A stretch of DNA of 64,000 nucleotides, taken from the NCBI RefSeq assembly GCF_030296775.1, contig NZ_AP027742.1, forward strand, positions 930,001 through 994,000, given 5' to 3'. The position numbers were made by a program, and so were the translations under genes. The stretch is from Claveliimonas bilis. Its GTDB lineage: Bacteria; Bacillota; Clostridia; Lachnospirales; Lachnospiraceae. The notes beneath the pieces were generated by a model. That model did not search any database. It was not told the origin of the DNA and saw nothing but the letters and a program-made list of their open reading frames with translations. Shown here in pieces: positions 36,448 through 44,579 of this stretch; positions within the stretch are counted from its first letter, which is position 1, and every line of letters starts with the position of its first letter.

Positions 36448-37139
36448 TTCAGAAATCTCACCAAGGGGATGAAGAGGCAAAAGCACAGATTGTGGAGGAA
36501 AACACCGGGCTGATATGGTGTGTGGTAAAACGATTTTATAACCGTGGGGCGGAAGCAGAAGACCTGTTCCAGATCGGAAGTATCGGGCTTTTAAAAGCGA
36601 TAGACAAATTTGATCTGTCCTATGATGTGAAATTTTCCACCTATGCGGTTCCTATGATCTCCGGAGAAATCAAACGATTTCTTCGGGATGACGGTATGAT
36701 CAAAGTAAGCCGCTCGCTCAAAGAGATGGCTTACAAAGCTCATTGCTGCAGAGAAAAACTGCAGGGTGAAAACGGGGATGAACCGTCCCTTGGAGAAATT
36801 GCAAAGACGATGCAGGTTGATAAAGAAGAACTTGTACTTGCCCTTGAGGCGGGGGCAGAGATAGAGTCGCTTCATAAGACAATCTATCAGAAGGACGGCC
36901 ACGAGATACAGCTTTTGGATAAGCTGGAGGAAAAGGAGGAAAGAGAGGAAGCGGTTTTAAACCGTATGCTGCTTAGCCAGCTTTTGGAACAGCTCCGGCC
37001 GGAGGAAAGACAGCTTATTTATTTGAGATATTTTGCAAATAAAACCCAGACAGAAGTAGGAAAAATACTCGGCATATCACAGGTCCAGGTATCGAGAATG
37101 GAAAAAAGGATTCTGGAAGAAATGAGAGAGAAGATTTAA
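36426..37139 (+). CDS. sigF: RNA polymerase sigma-F factor
   Basis: First forespore-specific sigma factor. The 237-residue sigma-70 family protein has region 2 (EDLFQIGSIGLLKAIDKFD, residues about 42-60), region 3 and region 4 with an HTH near the end (TQTEVGKILGISQVQVSRMEK). GGAAGGGAA upstream overlaps the spoIIAB end. Together with spoIIAA and spoIIAB it forms the standard spoIIA operon, here directly followed by the spoVA genes as in many clostridia. Confidence 0.97.
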   Translation: MDHTIALIQKSHQGDEEAKAQIVEENTGLIWCVVKRFYNRGAEAEDLFQIGSIGLLKAIDKFDLSYDVKFSTYAVPMISGEIKRFLRDDGMIKVSRSLKEMAYKAHCCREKLQGENGDEPSLGEIAKTMQVDKEELVLALEAGAEIESLHKTIYQKDGHEIQLLDKLEEKEEREEAVLNRMLLSQLLEQLRPEERQLIYLRYFANKTQTEVGKILGISQVQVSRMEKRILEEMREKI

Positions 37140-37152
37140 AAGGCATACCCAA

Positions 37153-37183
37153 TGTATATTTTTTACTGGCTGAAACCATACTA
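37153..37183 (+). promoter_or_regulatory. Sigma-G/sigma-F-type promoter before the spoVA genes
   Basis: TGTATA at 37153-37158 and CATACTA at 37177-37183 are spaced by 18 bases. The -10 word is the classical forespore CATnnTA element and the -35 matches GnATA. It lies between sigF and the spoVA genes, which are sigma-G controlled in B. subtilis. Confidence 0.65.
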
Positions 37184-37216
37184 AACATCAAGGTTATACG
37201 AAAAGGAGAGAAACGT

Positions 37217-37492
37217 ATGGAGAAAGCCAGGAAAAAAATAAGGGTATGCCTTATCTTTGTGGTGACATTAGCTGTTGCTGTAGGAGTAATCTATTATTTT
37301 CGGGATGTCAGAGGCAGCGAACAGGTTACAGACGGTACACTGGTGAGGATAGAACAGGAGGTGCCAGAAAGTGTCTCAGGTGAAAGCGACAATTTATATA
37401 AAATCAGACAGGAATGTAGAAGTTACCAAACCGGATGTGACGTTAGGGGATATTTTTCAGGTAGAATGCAGCAATCCGGTTATCCTTGCTAA
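37217..37492 (+). CDS. Small membrane protein overlapping spoVAA
   Basis: Function unknown. AAAAGGAGAG nine bases before the ATG is a strong ribosome site, and the ORF is the first one after the forespore-type promoter. The 91-residue product has a basic N-terminus, one membrane span at about 9-28, and a short external region. From residue 52 on it reads the first 122 bases of spoVAA in another frame, giving a Cys/Gly-rich tail that looks non-native. Either the tail is tolerated or the ORF was longer or shorter in relatives. I see no sign of a frameshift that would fuse it to SpoVAA. Confidence 0.55.
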   Translation: MEKARKKIRVCLIFVVTLAVAVGVIYYFRDVRGSEQVTDGTLVRIEQEVPESVSGESDNLYKIRQECRSYQTGCDVRGYFSGRMQQSGYPC

Positions 37493-38054
37493 AGTAAAAA
37501 CTCTGAAGCTTTTTCGTTTTCATTCTGCGGATAAAAAGGTCAGCCGGACAGTTCTCTCTGTTTTGAAGGTGATCGAGCTGATCCACAAAGAATTTCCGGA
37601 GGCAGAGGTACAGAATCTTGCAGAGCCGGATGTCATCATTACTCTGGCAGATAAAAGATCAGGAAGCAAAGCGGTCCACATCGCCAAGACAGCCGGAGTA
37701 GTGTTTTTAACATTTGCCGGGACGGCGTTTTCTATTATGGCTTTTAACAATGATGTGGATACAGCAAAACTCTTTCGGCAGATTTATACGCTTCTGACCG
37801 GAAAAGTATCCGACGGATTTACAGTTCTGGAGTTTACTTACTGTATCGGTCTGATTATGGGGATCCTTGTATTCTTCAATCATTTCGGAAAAAAGCGGTT
37901 TTCGGCAGATCCGACTCCCATTGAGGTGGAAATGAGAACTTATGAAAATGAAATACAGAGTACTCTGATTGAGGCTTATTCCAGAAAGGAGAAGGAAATT
38001 GATGTGGGGACAACAGATCATACAGCAGGTCATTCTGGGCCTCATAGGACTTAG
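37371..38054 (+). CDS. spoVAA: Stage V sporulation protein AA
   Basis: Component of the SpoVA membrane complex that moves dipicolinic acid into the forespore. The GTG start at 37371 is chosen because GGAGGTG lies eight bases upstream; it gives 227 residues, near the family length of about 205. The N-terminal 90 residues are a soluble beta-rich domain (ATIYIKSDRNVEV), followed by two membrane segments at about 105-123 and 148-167. The 3' end runs 53 bases into spoVAB. Confidence 0.88.
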   Translation: MSQVKATIYIKSDRNVEVTKPDVTLGDIFQVECSNPVILAKVKTLKLFRFHSADKKVSRTVLSVLKVIELIHKEFPEAEVQNLAEPDVIITLADKRSGSKAVHIAKTAGVVFLTFAGTAFSIMAFNNDVDTAKLFRQIYTLLTGKVSDGFTVLEFTYCIGLIMGILVFFNHFGKKRFSADPTPIEVEMRTYENEIQSTLIEAYSRKEKEIDVGTTDHTAGHSGPHRT

Positions 38055-38439
38055 CGCCGGAATCACAGTGGCAGGCGGTCTGTTTTCCTTTATTATCGAA
38101 CTGGGGATTTTATCAGATTTTGCCGACAGGACCCATACGGGAGAGCACATTCTGCTTTATGAGGATGCGGCTGCATTAGGAGGCATATTGGGAAATATAT
38201 TTTTTGTTTTTCAGATATCTATTCCGGGAGGAACATGGATCCTGCCGCTTTTCGGGATCCTGGCAGGCATGTTTGCCGGATGCTGGGCAATGGCGCTGGC
38301 AGAGGTTCTGAATGTATTTCCTGTATTCATCAGAAGGATTAAGATTTCAAGATGTATACCGTGGGCAATTCTGGGGATGGCTGTGGGAAAATGTGTCGGA
38401 GGACTGCTGTTTTTCTGGAATCGCTGGGGAGGATTTTAA
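38002..38439 (+). CDS. spoVAB: Stage V sporulation protein AB
   Basis: Membrane subunit of the dipicolinate transport complex. The start at 38002 follows AAAGGAGAAGGAAATT, inside spoVAA, and gives a normal 145-residue protein of about four membrane segments. Family segments include GLSAGITVAGGLFSFI near residue 13-28 and GCWAMALAEVLNVFPVF near 92-108. Overlap with spoVAA suggests translational coupling. Confidence 0.9.
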   Translation: MWGQQIIQQVILGLIGLSAGITVAGGLFSFIIELGILSDFADRTHTGEHILLYEDAAALGGILGNIFFVFQISIPGGTWILPLFGILAGMFAGCWAMALAEVLNVFPVFIRRIKISRCIPWAILGMAVGKCVGGLLFFWNRWGGF

Positions 38440-38483
38440 AAGGCCGTGCCAATGAAATTTTAAAGAGGAAGGGTGGATCAAAC

Positions 38484-38951
38484 GTGGGCAATTTAACAGA
38501 AAAAGAAAAGAAAGCTTATGAAGAATATGTGAAGAAAAAGACACCGGTCCATAATCTTCCGCTTAATATGCTGAAAGCATTTATTACAGGCGGGATCATT
38601 TGTATGATTGGTGAATTTATACTGAATTATTGTGAAAAATGCGGATTGGATAAAAATATGAGCGGAAGCTGGAATTCGGTTATTCTGGTATTGATCAGTG
38701 CTGTTTTAACAGGACTGAATCTTTATCCCAAAATTGCAAAATGGGGAGGAGCCGGGGCCCTGGTTCCGATCACCGGATTTGCCAATTCTGTGGCGGCACC
38801 GGCTATTGAGTATAAAAAAGAAGGACAGGTTATGGGAATCGGCTGTAAGATTTTTACCATTGCCGGGCCGGTCATTTTATATGGAATCTTCACAAGCTGG
38901 CTTCTGGGATTTATTTACTGGCTGGCAGGAAAGGCAGGTGTCTTGGGATGA
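38484..38951 (+). CDS. spoVAC: Stage V sporulation protein AC
   Basis: SpoVAC forms a mechanosensitive-type channel for dipicolinic acid. The GTG start at 38484 gives 155 residues with a soluble, Lys/Glu-rich N-terminus and four or so membrane segments. The conserved KWGGAGALVPITGFANSV segment is near residue 85-102. A longer reading starts at 38352 but would overlap spoVAB. The stop overlaps the spoVAD start by four bases. Confidence 0.92.
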   Translation: MGNLTEKEKKAYEEYVKKKTPVHNLPLNMLKAFITGGIICMIGEFILNYCEKCGLDKNMSGSWNSVILVLISAVLTGLNLYPKIAKWGGAGALVPITGFANSVAAPAIEYKKEGQVMGIGCKIFTIAGPVILYGIFTSWLLGFIYWLAGKAGVLG

Positions 38952-39958
38952 TCCAGAAAACAAAAGGAGCTCAGAGTCTTTCTTTCACAGAGACACCGTA
39001 TCTGATCAGCAGCGGGTCTGTTGTAGGCAAAAAAGAGGGAGAGGGACCGCTGGGAAATTTGTTTGACATGGTAGGAGATAATCTGTTTGGAGCAAAGACG
39101 TGGGAAGAGGCAGAAGGTACGATGCAAAGTGAAGCCTGTATCCTGACACTGGGAAAGGCACATGTGTCAGCAGAGCAGGTCCGCTATCTGTACGGAGGAG
39201 ACCTGCTGCGCCAGGGAATTGCCACATCCATGGGCGTGGAAAAGCTTCAGATTCCCATGTTTGGTCTGTTCGGCGCATGCTCTACTTCAGGGGAAGCCTT
39301 GGCGCTTGCCTCTATGGCAGTGGCGGCCGGTTACGGGGAATATATGCTGGCTGTGACATCCAGCCATTTCGGGACTGCGGAAAAAGAATTTCGCTTCCCT
39401 TTAAGCTACGCGAATCAACGGCCGCTTTCGGCCCACTGGACTGTAACAGGAAGCGCTGCCTTCCTGGTGGGGAGGAAGAAAAGTCCGGTAAAGATCACCG
39501 GCGTGACCGTGGGGAAAATTGTAGATTACGGACTGAAAGATTCCCAGAATATGGGTGCATGTATGGCGCCGGCGGCAGCAGATACCATTATGCAGAATCT
39601 GGAAGATTTCGGAAGAAGCATAGAGGAATATGACCGGGTTGTTACAGGGGATCTGGGGTATGTAGGAAAAAGTATTTTAGTAGATCTGATGCGGGAAAAA
39701 GGGGTGGATATAGAAAAGAATCATATAGACTGCGGAATGACAATCTTCGACCAGAAAACACAGGATACCCATTCCGGAGGAAGCGGATGCGGGTGCGCGG
39801 CAGTGACGTTGTCCTCTTATATTTTACCGAAGATAGCGGGCGGTGAATGGAAGAAAGTGCTCTTTGTCCCTACAGGGGCGCTGATGTCGACGGTAAGCTA
39901 TAATGAGGGATCCAGCGTACCCGGAATCGCCCATGGGATTGTGCTGGAAACAGCGTAA
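38948..39958 (+). CDS. spoVAD: Stage V sporulation protein AD
   Basis: Soluble SpoVA protein that binds dipicolinic acid at the forespore membrane. The 336-residue protein has a thiolase-like fold and no membrane span. It keeps the cysteine-containing motif GLFGACSTSGEAL near residue 105-117 and the glycine-rich HSGGSGCGCAAVT near 273-285. GCAGGTGTCTTGGG precedes the start in the spoVAC end. Confidence 0.95.
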   Translation: MIQKTKGAQSLSFTETPYLISSGSVVGKKEGEGPLGNLFDMVGDNLFGAKTWEEAEGTMQSEACILTLGKAHVSAEQVRYLYGGDLLRQGIATSMGVEKLQIPMFGLFGACSTSGEALALASMAVAAGYGEYMLAVTSSHFGTAEKEFRFPLSYANQRPLSAHWTVTGSAAFLVGRKKSPVKITGVTVGKIVDYGLKDSQNMGACMAPAAADTIMQNLEDFGRSIEEYDRVVTGDLGYVGKSILVDLMREKGVDIEKNHIDCGMTIFDQKTQDTHSGGSGCGCAAVTLSSYILPKIAGGEWKKVLFVPTGALMSTVSYNEGSSVPGIAHGIVLETA

Positions 39959-39975
39959 GGAGGTGTGAGTGTGAT

Positions 39976-40332
39976 ATGGAATATTTCAATGCGTTTTGGG
40001 TCGGCGGCATTATCTGCGCCCTGGTCCAGATTCTGCTGGACCGGACAAAGCTGATGCCGGGCCGCATTATGGTGCTGCTGGTGTGCAGCGGGGCAGTGCT
40101 TGGCTTTTTTCATATTTATCCGCCCTTTGTGGAATTTGCCGGGGCGGGGGCTACCGTTCCACTGCTCGGTTTTGGAAATACTCTGTGGAGCGGAGTGCAA
40201 AAAGCAATTGAGGAGAACGGATTTATCGGTATTTTCCTGGGAGGATTTCAGGCGAGTGCAGCCGGAATTTCATCAGCTCTGATCTTCGGATATCTTGCTT
40301 CTCTGATCTTTGAACCGAAAATGAAAAAATAA
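39976..40332 (+). CDS. spoVAE: Stage V sporulation protein AE
   Basis: Membrane subunit completing the SpoVA set. The 118-residue protein has four membrane segments. The loop FAGAGATVPLLGFGNTL near residue 54-70 parallels the SpoVAC motif, showing that the two are homologous. AAGGAGGTGTG precedes the start, 17 bases after spoVAD. No clear terminator follows before the promoter region at 40339. Confidence 0.94.
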   Translation: MEYFNAFWVGGIICALVQILLDRTKLMPGRIMVLLVCSGAVLGFFHIYPPFVEFAGAGATVPLLGFGNTLWSGVQKAIEENGFIGIFLGGFQASAAGISSALIFGYLASLIFEPKMKK

Positions 40333-40338
40333 AGAATC

Positions 40339-40472
40339 TTAAGACAATATTAAAGAAAAACCTAAGGTTATATTAGGAATTGTATGATACGCTCTTCCTG
40401 CATACGTTACAGAAATGCATTTCCATGCAGGAGCAGTATTCTGACATTGATTATCTGAATGCAGGGATACTG
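40339..40472 (+). promoter_or_regulatory. Regulatory region and structured leader of the MacB-like operon
   Basis: Three related words, TTAAGA (40339), TTAAAG (40350) and CTAAGG (40362), recur at 11-12-base spacing just upstream of a TATGAT -10 at 40383-40388. This is the usual layout of an OmpR-family activator site. The transcript would then have a leader of more than 120 bases with two inverted repeats: TCCTGCAT/ATGCAGGA (40396-40432) and CAGTAT/ATACTG (40435-40472). No response regulator gene is adjacent; the nearest is phoP at 53325. Confidence 0.45.
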
Positions 40473-40523
40473 TCCTGTACGGAAAAGGCAGTATGAAATA
40501 AGCCAAGAGAGGATATACAGAGC

Positions 40524-41234
40524 ATGCAAAAAGTCATTGAGGTGAACGATCTCTACAAATTGTACCGTGTAGGGGATGAAGCGGTGCGGGCTCTGAACGG
40601 GGTCAGCTTTCAGATCTATAAGGGAGAATTCTGTGCAATTGTAGGGACGTCCGGATCAGGTAAATCTACTCTTCTTAATATGCTGGCCGGTCTGGAAAAA
40701 CCCACAAAGGGAGAAGTTGTAATCAGTGGACGGCATATAGAGAAGATGAATGAGGAGCAGCTTGTCAAATTCAGAAGGGAGCATGTAGGCTTTATTTTTC
40801 AGTCTTTTCATTTGATCGGAACGCTGGATGCCGTAGAAAATGTTGCGCTTCCCTTAAGTTTCCGCGGGGTAAAAAGAAGTGTAAGAATGAAAAAGGCAGA
40901 TCAGATGCTGGATCTTGTCAAATTGGGAAAACATAAGAAGCATCTTCCGAATCAGATGTCGGGAGGACAGCAGCAAAGGGTAGGCGTAGCAAGAGCGCTT
41001 GTTATGGAACCGGATATTATCTTTGCTGATGAGCCTACGGGAAATCTGGATTCCCACACATCCAAAGAGGTCATGCATCTTATGCAGACGGTTGTGAGAG
41101 AGCAGAAGCGCACACTTGTCATGGTGACTCATGATCTGCAGCTTGCGTCTTATGCAGACCGGATTTTTCATATTATAGACGGAAAGATTGTAAAAGTAGA
41201 AGAAAAACAGAGAGAAAAGGAGAGGGAAATATGA
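40524..41234 (+). CDS. ABC transporter ATP-binding protein (MacB/LolD type)
   Basis: ATPase of a type VII ABC system. The 236-residue protein has Walker A GTSGSGKST, the LolD-type signature [16 protein letters not shown], Walker B IIFADEPTGNLDSHTS and the switch histidine VMVTHDLQLA. Such ATPases power mechanical work across the membrane rather than classical transport. The stop overlaps the next gene by four bases, and the matching permease is two genes downstream. Confidence 0.9.
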   Translation: MQKVIEVNDLYKLYRVGDEAVRALNGVSFQIYKGEFCAIVGTSGSGKSTLLNMLAGLEKPTKGEVVISGRHIEKMNEEQLVKFRREHVGFIFQSFHLIGTLDAVENVALPLSFRGVKRSVRMKKADQMLDLVKLGKHKKHLPNQMSGGQQQRVGVARALVMEPDIIFADEPTGNLDSHTSKEVMHLMQTVVREQKRTLVMVTHDLQLASYADRIFHIIDGKIVKVEEKQREKEREI

Positions 41235-42799
41235 AGCAGGTAAAAAAAATAGCAGCGGCGGTTCTGATGATGACGGTGATCTGGGGGATAGTAAGTCCGA
41301 CGCCGCTTAAAGCAGCAGCCAGTCAATTAGAAGTCAGTGTTCCGGATAATAAGGTTCTTACATACAAACAAGGCGATAAAAAGGAGTTCAAAGTATGTAT
41401 CGCTAATACGGGCGAAAGTGACCTGACAAAAATCACAGTTGTCCCCAAACTTAGAAACAGTGGAGATAAGTGGCCGTTTCAGACGGAATACCAAAGCTAC
41501 AGTCAGACAATAGAAACGCTGGAGGCAGGAAAAAGCGGGGAAGTGTCGTTTGATTTTACAGCAAGGAAGAACGCAGATGCGGGACGATACACTTTAAGCT
41601 TCGATATATCTGCCTTTGGAGAAGAAGGAGAAGAGGTGTTAAATACAAGTTCCTTCTATGTCAATATTGCAGCAAAAGAGCAGCAGAAACCACAGACGGG
41701 AGGAGATAAAAAGCCCGCTTCCCCACAGGGATCAGATCAGATGGGGGCAGGATCCGGAAACTCTGGAAGTGCCGGAAACTCTGGAAGTACAGACGGATTT
41801 TTAGATGGAAACAGTTCACAGCTTCTGGCAGCTGCAGGAGGTTTTGACAATGGAGCTGTGACAGGAGGAGGCGGAGAAGGAAATACTTCCGGATCTGTTC
41901 CGCGAGTGATCGTGACAGGATTCGACACAAATCCGGCTGAAGTAAAAGCAGGAAGCAATTTTACGCTTACAATACATTTGAAAAACACATCTAAGGCAAC
42001 GAGAGTTTCCAATATGCTTTTTGATCTGGAGGCACCGTCAGAAGGATCCGATGAGCAGACGACATCACCGGCATTTCTTCCTTCATCAGGCTCCAGCTCC
42101 ATTTATCTGGATGGGATCAAAGCAGGGGGAACAGCAGATATTTCCATTCAGCTGAATGCGAAAGCAGATTTAGTACAAAAGCCATACAGTATTAATCTGT
42201 CTATGAAATATGAAGACGGAAATGCAGCACAGGTAGAGGCTGCCTCCAGCTTGTCCATTCCTGTAAAACAGGATGCAAGGTTTGAAATGAGCGATTTTGA
42301 GATCACTCCAGCTACGATTGCGGCAGGGGAGGAAGCCAACATTACCAGCAGTCTCTATAATCTGGGAAGAGTAAAGCTTTATAATGTAAAAGCAGTGTTT
42401 GAAGGTGAAGGAATCAAAAAAGAAGAGATATTTTTAGGAAATGTGGAACCTGGTGCAAGTACGGATATCGATGCAATGCTGGAGGGGACAGAACCTACAT
42501 CAGGCATGAAAGACATGAAGATGACTTTAAGTTATGAAGACGAGGCAGGACAGGTAGCTACAGCAGAGAAAACCTTTCAGTTGGAAATCACAGAGATGGA
42601 AGATACCGCAGCTATGACTGACTTTTCCAATACGGAGGAAGAAAAGGGATTTCCAGTGATTCCTGTAGCAGTGGCGGCAGTCATATTGGCAGCGGCGGCA
42701 GCTGTCATTGTTGTAAGAAAGGGAAAGAAGAAGAAAATGGACGCTCTGGAAGAGGAGGGATTGCTGGATGAACTGGATCGATCTTCTGAGAATGAGTAG
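41231..42799 (+). CDS. Secreted CARDB-like protein with C-terminal membrane anchor
   Basis: Function unknown. The 522-residue protein has a signal peptide (about 1-29, cleavage near KAAAS) and an N-terminal beta domain that looks like a CARDB or alpha-galactosidase NEW3 adhesion fold (KITVVPKLRNSGDKWPF). A Gly/Ser-rich linker lies at about 150-220. Two more similar beta domains follow (VIVTGFDTNPAEVKAGSNFTL; FEITPATIAAGEEANITS), and a membrane span near 477-495 is followed by KKKK. It sits between the ATPase and the permease with overlaps on both sides, so it should be the extracytoplasmic part of the same machine. Confidence 0.8.
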   Translation: MKQVKKIAAAVLMMTVIWGIVSPTPLKAAASQLEVSVPDNKVLTYKQGDKKEFKVCIANTGESDLTKITVVPKLRNSGDKWPFQTEYQSYSQTIETLEAGKSGEVSFDFTARKNADAGRYTLSFDISAFGEEGEEVLNTSSFYVNIAAKEQQKPQTGGDKKPASPQGSDQMGAGSGNSGSAGNSGSTDGFLDGNSSQLLAAAGGFDNGAVTGGGGEGNTSGSVPRVIVTGFDTNPAEVKAGSNFTLTIHLKNTSKATRVSNMLFDLEAPSEGSDEQTTSPAFLPSSGSSSIYLDGIKAGGTADISIQLNAKADLVQKPYSINLSMKYEDGNAAQVEAASSLSIPVKQDARFEMSDFEITPATIAAGEEANITSSLYNLGRVKLYNVKAVFEGEGIKKEEIFLGNVEPGASTDIDAMLEGTEPTSGMKDMKMTLSYEDEAGQVATAEKTFQLEITEMEDTAAMTDFSNTEEEKGFPVIPVAVAAVILAAAAAVIVVRKGKKKKMDALEEEGLLDELDRSSENE

Positions 42800-44192
42800 T
42801 GGAAACTTAAAGCGCAGAAAACTTCGGACATTTCTGACTGTCCTGGGTGTGATCATTGGGACAACCTCTATTGTTGTCATGATTTCTCTGGGTCTTGGGA
42901 TGCAGCAGATGATTTATCAGGAGATTGAGCAGTCGGGAGGCCTTAACACGATCACGGTCAGCAGCGGAAGCACGGGAAACGGTATGACGTCCTACAGCAG
43001 CGGTGGAGCCGGCGAAGAGGAAAAAGAAAAATGGATTACAGATTCTGTTGTAGAACAGTTTTCACAGATTGAGCATGTAGTGTCAGCGCAGCCTGTGTAC
43101 AGGATGTCGGTTATGCTTCTGAAAGGAGGATATCAGAGTTGGACGGAGCTGATAGCAATGACGCCGGAAGGACTGGCATCGCAGAATATTGACCTGGCTC
43201 CGGGAGGAAGGCTGCCGCAGACAGGGACAGGACAGTTGGAGCTGCTTTATGGAAATGGGATTATTACATCTTTTGCAGATAAAAAAGGTAATAATAGTTA
43301 TTACGAAACGGGAGAACTTCCGGATATCGATCTGGCACATGATTCTATGTTCCTCGTTTTGGATGAAGCAGGATATCAGGCAGGACAGGATCCTTCAGCG
43401 ATGTCCGCAGGCACAGGTGATCAGACTGACGGAGAAGGGACAGGGCAAAATCCGACAAAAGCGGCTAAAAAACATGCAGTGCATGCAAGCGGAGTAGTGG
43501 CTGGTGATGTGGATTTCTATAATAGTCACTACTATAATGTTTATTGTGATCTGGATACATTAAAACCGATGCTGAAGAAAGAATTTTCCGGCAGGGCGAT
43601 TCCCGGACAGCCGGTTACAAAATCCGGAAAGCCATATAAAGAGTTCAGTTATACACAGGCGCAGGTAAAAGTGGACGACATTCATGCGGTTGACGAGACA
43701 GCGGCTATGATCCGGCAGATGGGATTTCAGGCAGACACTAATGTGGAATATCTGGAAAGCGCCAAAGGGCAGCTTAAAATCATACAGGCTGTTCTTGGCG
43801 GGATCGGAGCAGTTTCCCTTCTTGTGGCAGCGATCGGAATTGCCAATACTATGATGATGTCTATCTATGAGAGGACGAAGGAGATCGGAGTTATTAAAGT
43901 GCTGGGATGCAGTCTGAGAAATATAAAAGAAATGTTTTTGATGGAAGCGGCATTTATCGGGCTGCTGGGGGGAGCCATAGGGAGTATTCTAAGTTATATC
44001 ATTTCGACTGTTATTAATGTTATTGTATCGTCCAGTAAGGCTATGGGAATAGAAGGGGAAATTTCCTATATTCCATTGTGGCTTATCATGGCAGCAGTTG
44101 TATTTGCTGTATTTGTAGGAATGGCGGCCGGCTATTTTCCGGCGCTTAGAGCTATGAGGCTAAGCCCTCTGGCGGCGATACGAAATGACTAA
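42768..44192 (+). CDS. MacB/FtsX-type ABC permease
   Basis: Membrane component for the upstream ATPase. The 474-residue protein has the MacB plan: one N-terminal span at about 22-45 after KLRTFLTVLGVIIGTTSIV, a large external domain of about 290 residues, then three C-terminal spans with the FtsX-domain signature (ISIYERTKEIGVIKVLGCS-like) near residue 365. It overlaps the CARDB-like gene by 32 bases. Substrate is unknown; peptide or lipoprotein-related export or envelope sensing are possible. Confidence 0.88.
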   Translation: MNWIDLLRMSSGNLKRRKLRTFLTVLGVIIGTTSIVVMISLGLGMQQMIYQEIEQSGGLNTITVSSGSTGNGMTSYSSGGAGEEEKEKWITDSVVEQFSQIEHVVSAQPVYRMSVMLLKGGYQSWTELIAMTPEGLASQNIDLAPGGRLPQTGTGQLELLYGNGIITSFADKKGNNSYYETGELPDIDLAHDSMFLVLDEAGYQAGQDPSAMSAGTGDQTDGEGTGQNPTKAAKKHAVHASGVVAGDVDFYNSHYYNVYCDLDTLKPMLKKEFSGRAIPGQPVTKSGKPYKEFSYTQAQVKVDDIHAVDETAAMIRQMGFQADTNVEYLESAKGQLKIIQAVLGGIGAVSLLVAAIGIANTMMMSIYERTKEIGVIKVLGCSLRNIKEMFLMEAAFIGLLGGAIGSILSYIISTVINVIVSSSKAMGIEGEISYIPLWLIMAAVVFAVFVGMAAGYFPALRAMRLSPLAAIRND

Positions 44193-44194
44193 AA

Positions 44195-44224
44195 AGAAGG
44201 AGGCTGAATATTCAGTCTCCTTCT
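44195..44224. terminator. Bidirectional terminator between convergent genes
   Basis: AGAAGGAGGCTGAA and TTCAGTCTCCTTCT form a 14-position stem with one mismatch and a two-base loop. The last codons and stop of the minus-strand gene form one arm, and the minus side continues with TTTTTAG. Confidence 0.8.
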
Positions 44225-44481
44225 TCTATAACCTGGATTTCCAGATAATCAAAATCAATAGAATCCACAAAATTGTCCTGATAGAAACGCGCTTTGCTGT
44301 GCCGTTTAAATTCCTGAATAGTAGAATCCAGCCAGATCGGCTTGCTAAGATCAAATTCGTAGCAGACGGAATCGAGGGCGCGGAATATTTTGTGAGTTCT
44401 TGTATCCATGCTTTCCTCGCATATGACTGTGTCGCGGATCATTCGATTATCTTTAAATTCTTTTGCCCACAATCGGAACAT
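44212..44481 (-). CDS. Conserved small hypothetical protein (89 aa)
   Basis: I do not recognise a named family; similar short proteins seem common in Lachnospiraceae, a statement from memory only. The start at 44481 has AAAGGATG nine bases upstream, while ATG 44490 sits on that site. The acidic 89-residue product has no membrane segment. It has a conserved-looking core (DTRTHKIFRALDSVCYEFDL) and an aromatic C-terminal stretch (SIDFDYLEIQVIEEGD). It is a single-gene unit with a near-consensus promoter. Confidence 0.7.
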   Translation of the reverse strand: MFRLWAKEFKDNRMIRDTVICEESMDTRTHKIFRALDSVCYEFDLSKPIWLDSTIQEFKRHSKARFYQDNFVDSIDFDYLEIQVIEEGD

Positions 44482-44517
44482 ACCGTTCATCCTTTCTGTT
44501 ATTTGGTCTTTATTGGC

Positions 44518-44546
44518 AGTATAGCATTGCGGCAGGAGGTTGTAAA
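44518..44546 (-). promoter_or_regulatory. Promoter of the 89-aa gene
   Basis: On the minus strand TTTACA and TATACT are separated by exactly 17 bases, about 37 bases before the start. Confidence 0.8.
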
Positions 44547-44553
44547 CAGGAAA

Positions 44554-44579
44554 AGGAGCAGCTTGGTTAGGCTGCTCCT
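44554..44579. other. Hairpin in the 44491-44886 gap
   Basis: AGGAGCAGC and GCTGCTCCT form a perfect 9-bp stem with an 8-base loop. A short T-run (TTTTCC) follows only on the minus strand, just before the 89-aa gene promoter, so it could stop stray minus-strand transcription. The remainder of this 396-base gap is AT-rich and holds no gene I can support. Confidence 0.5.

Noticed and set aside
37217-38054. A frameshift splitting one long SpoVAA
   Set aside because: SpoVAA from the GTG at 37371 already has normal length and its own ribosome site, and the upstream ORF encodes an unrelated membrane segment.
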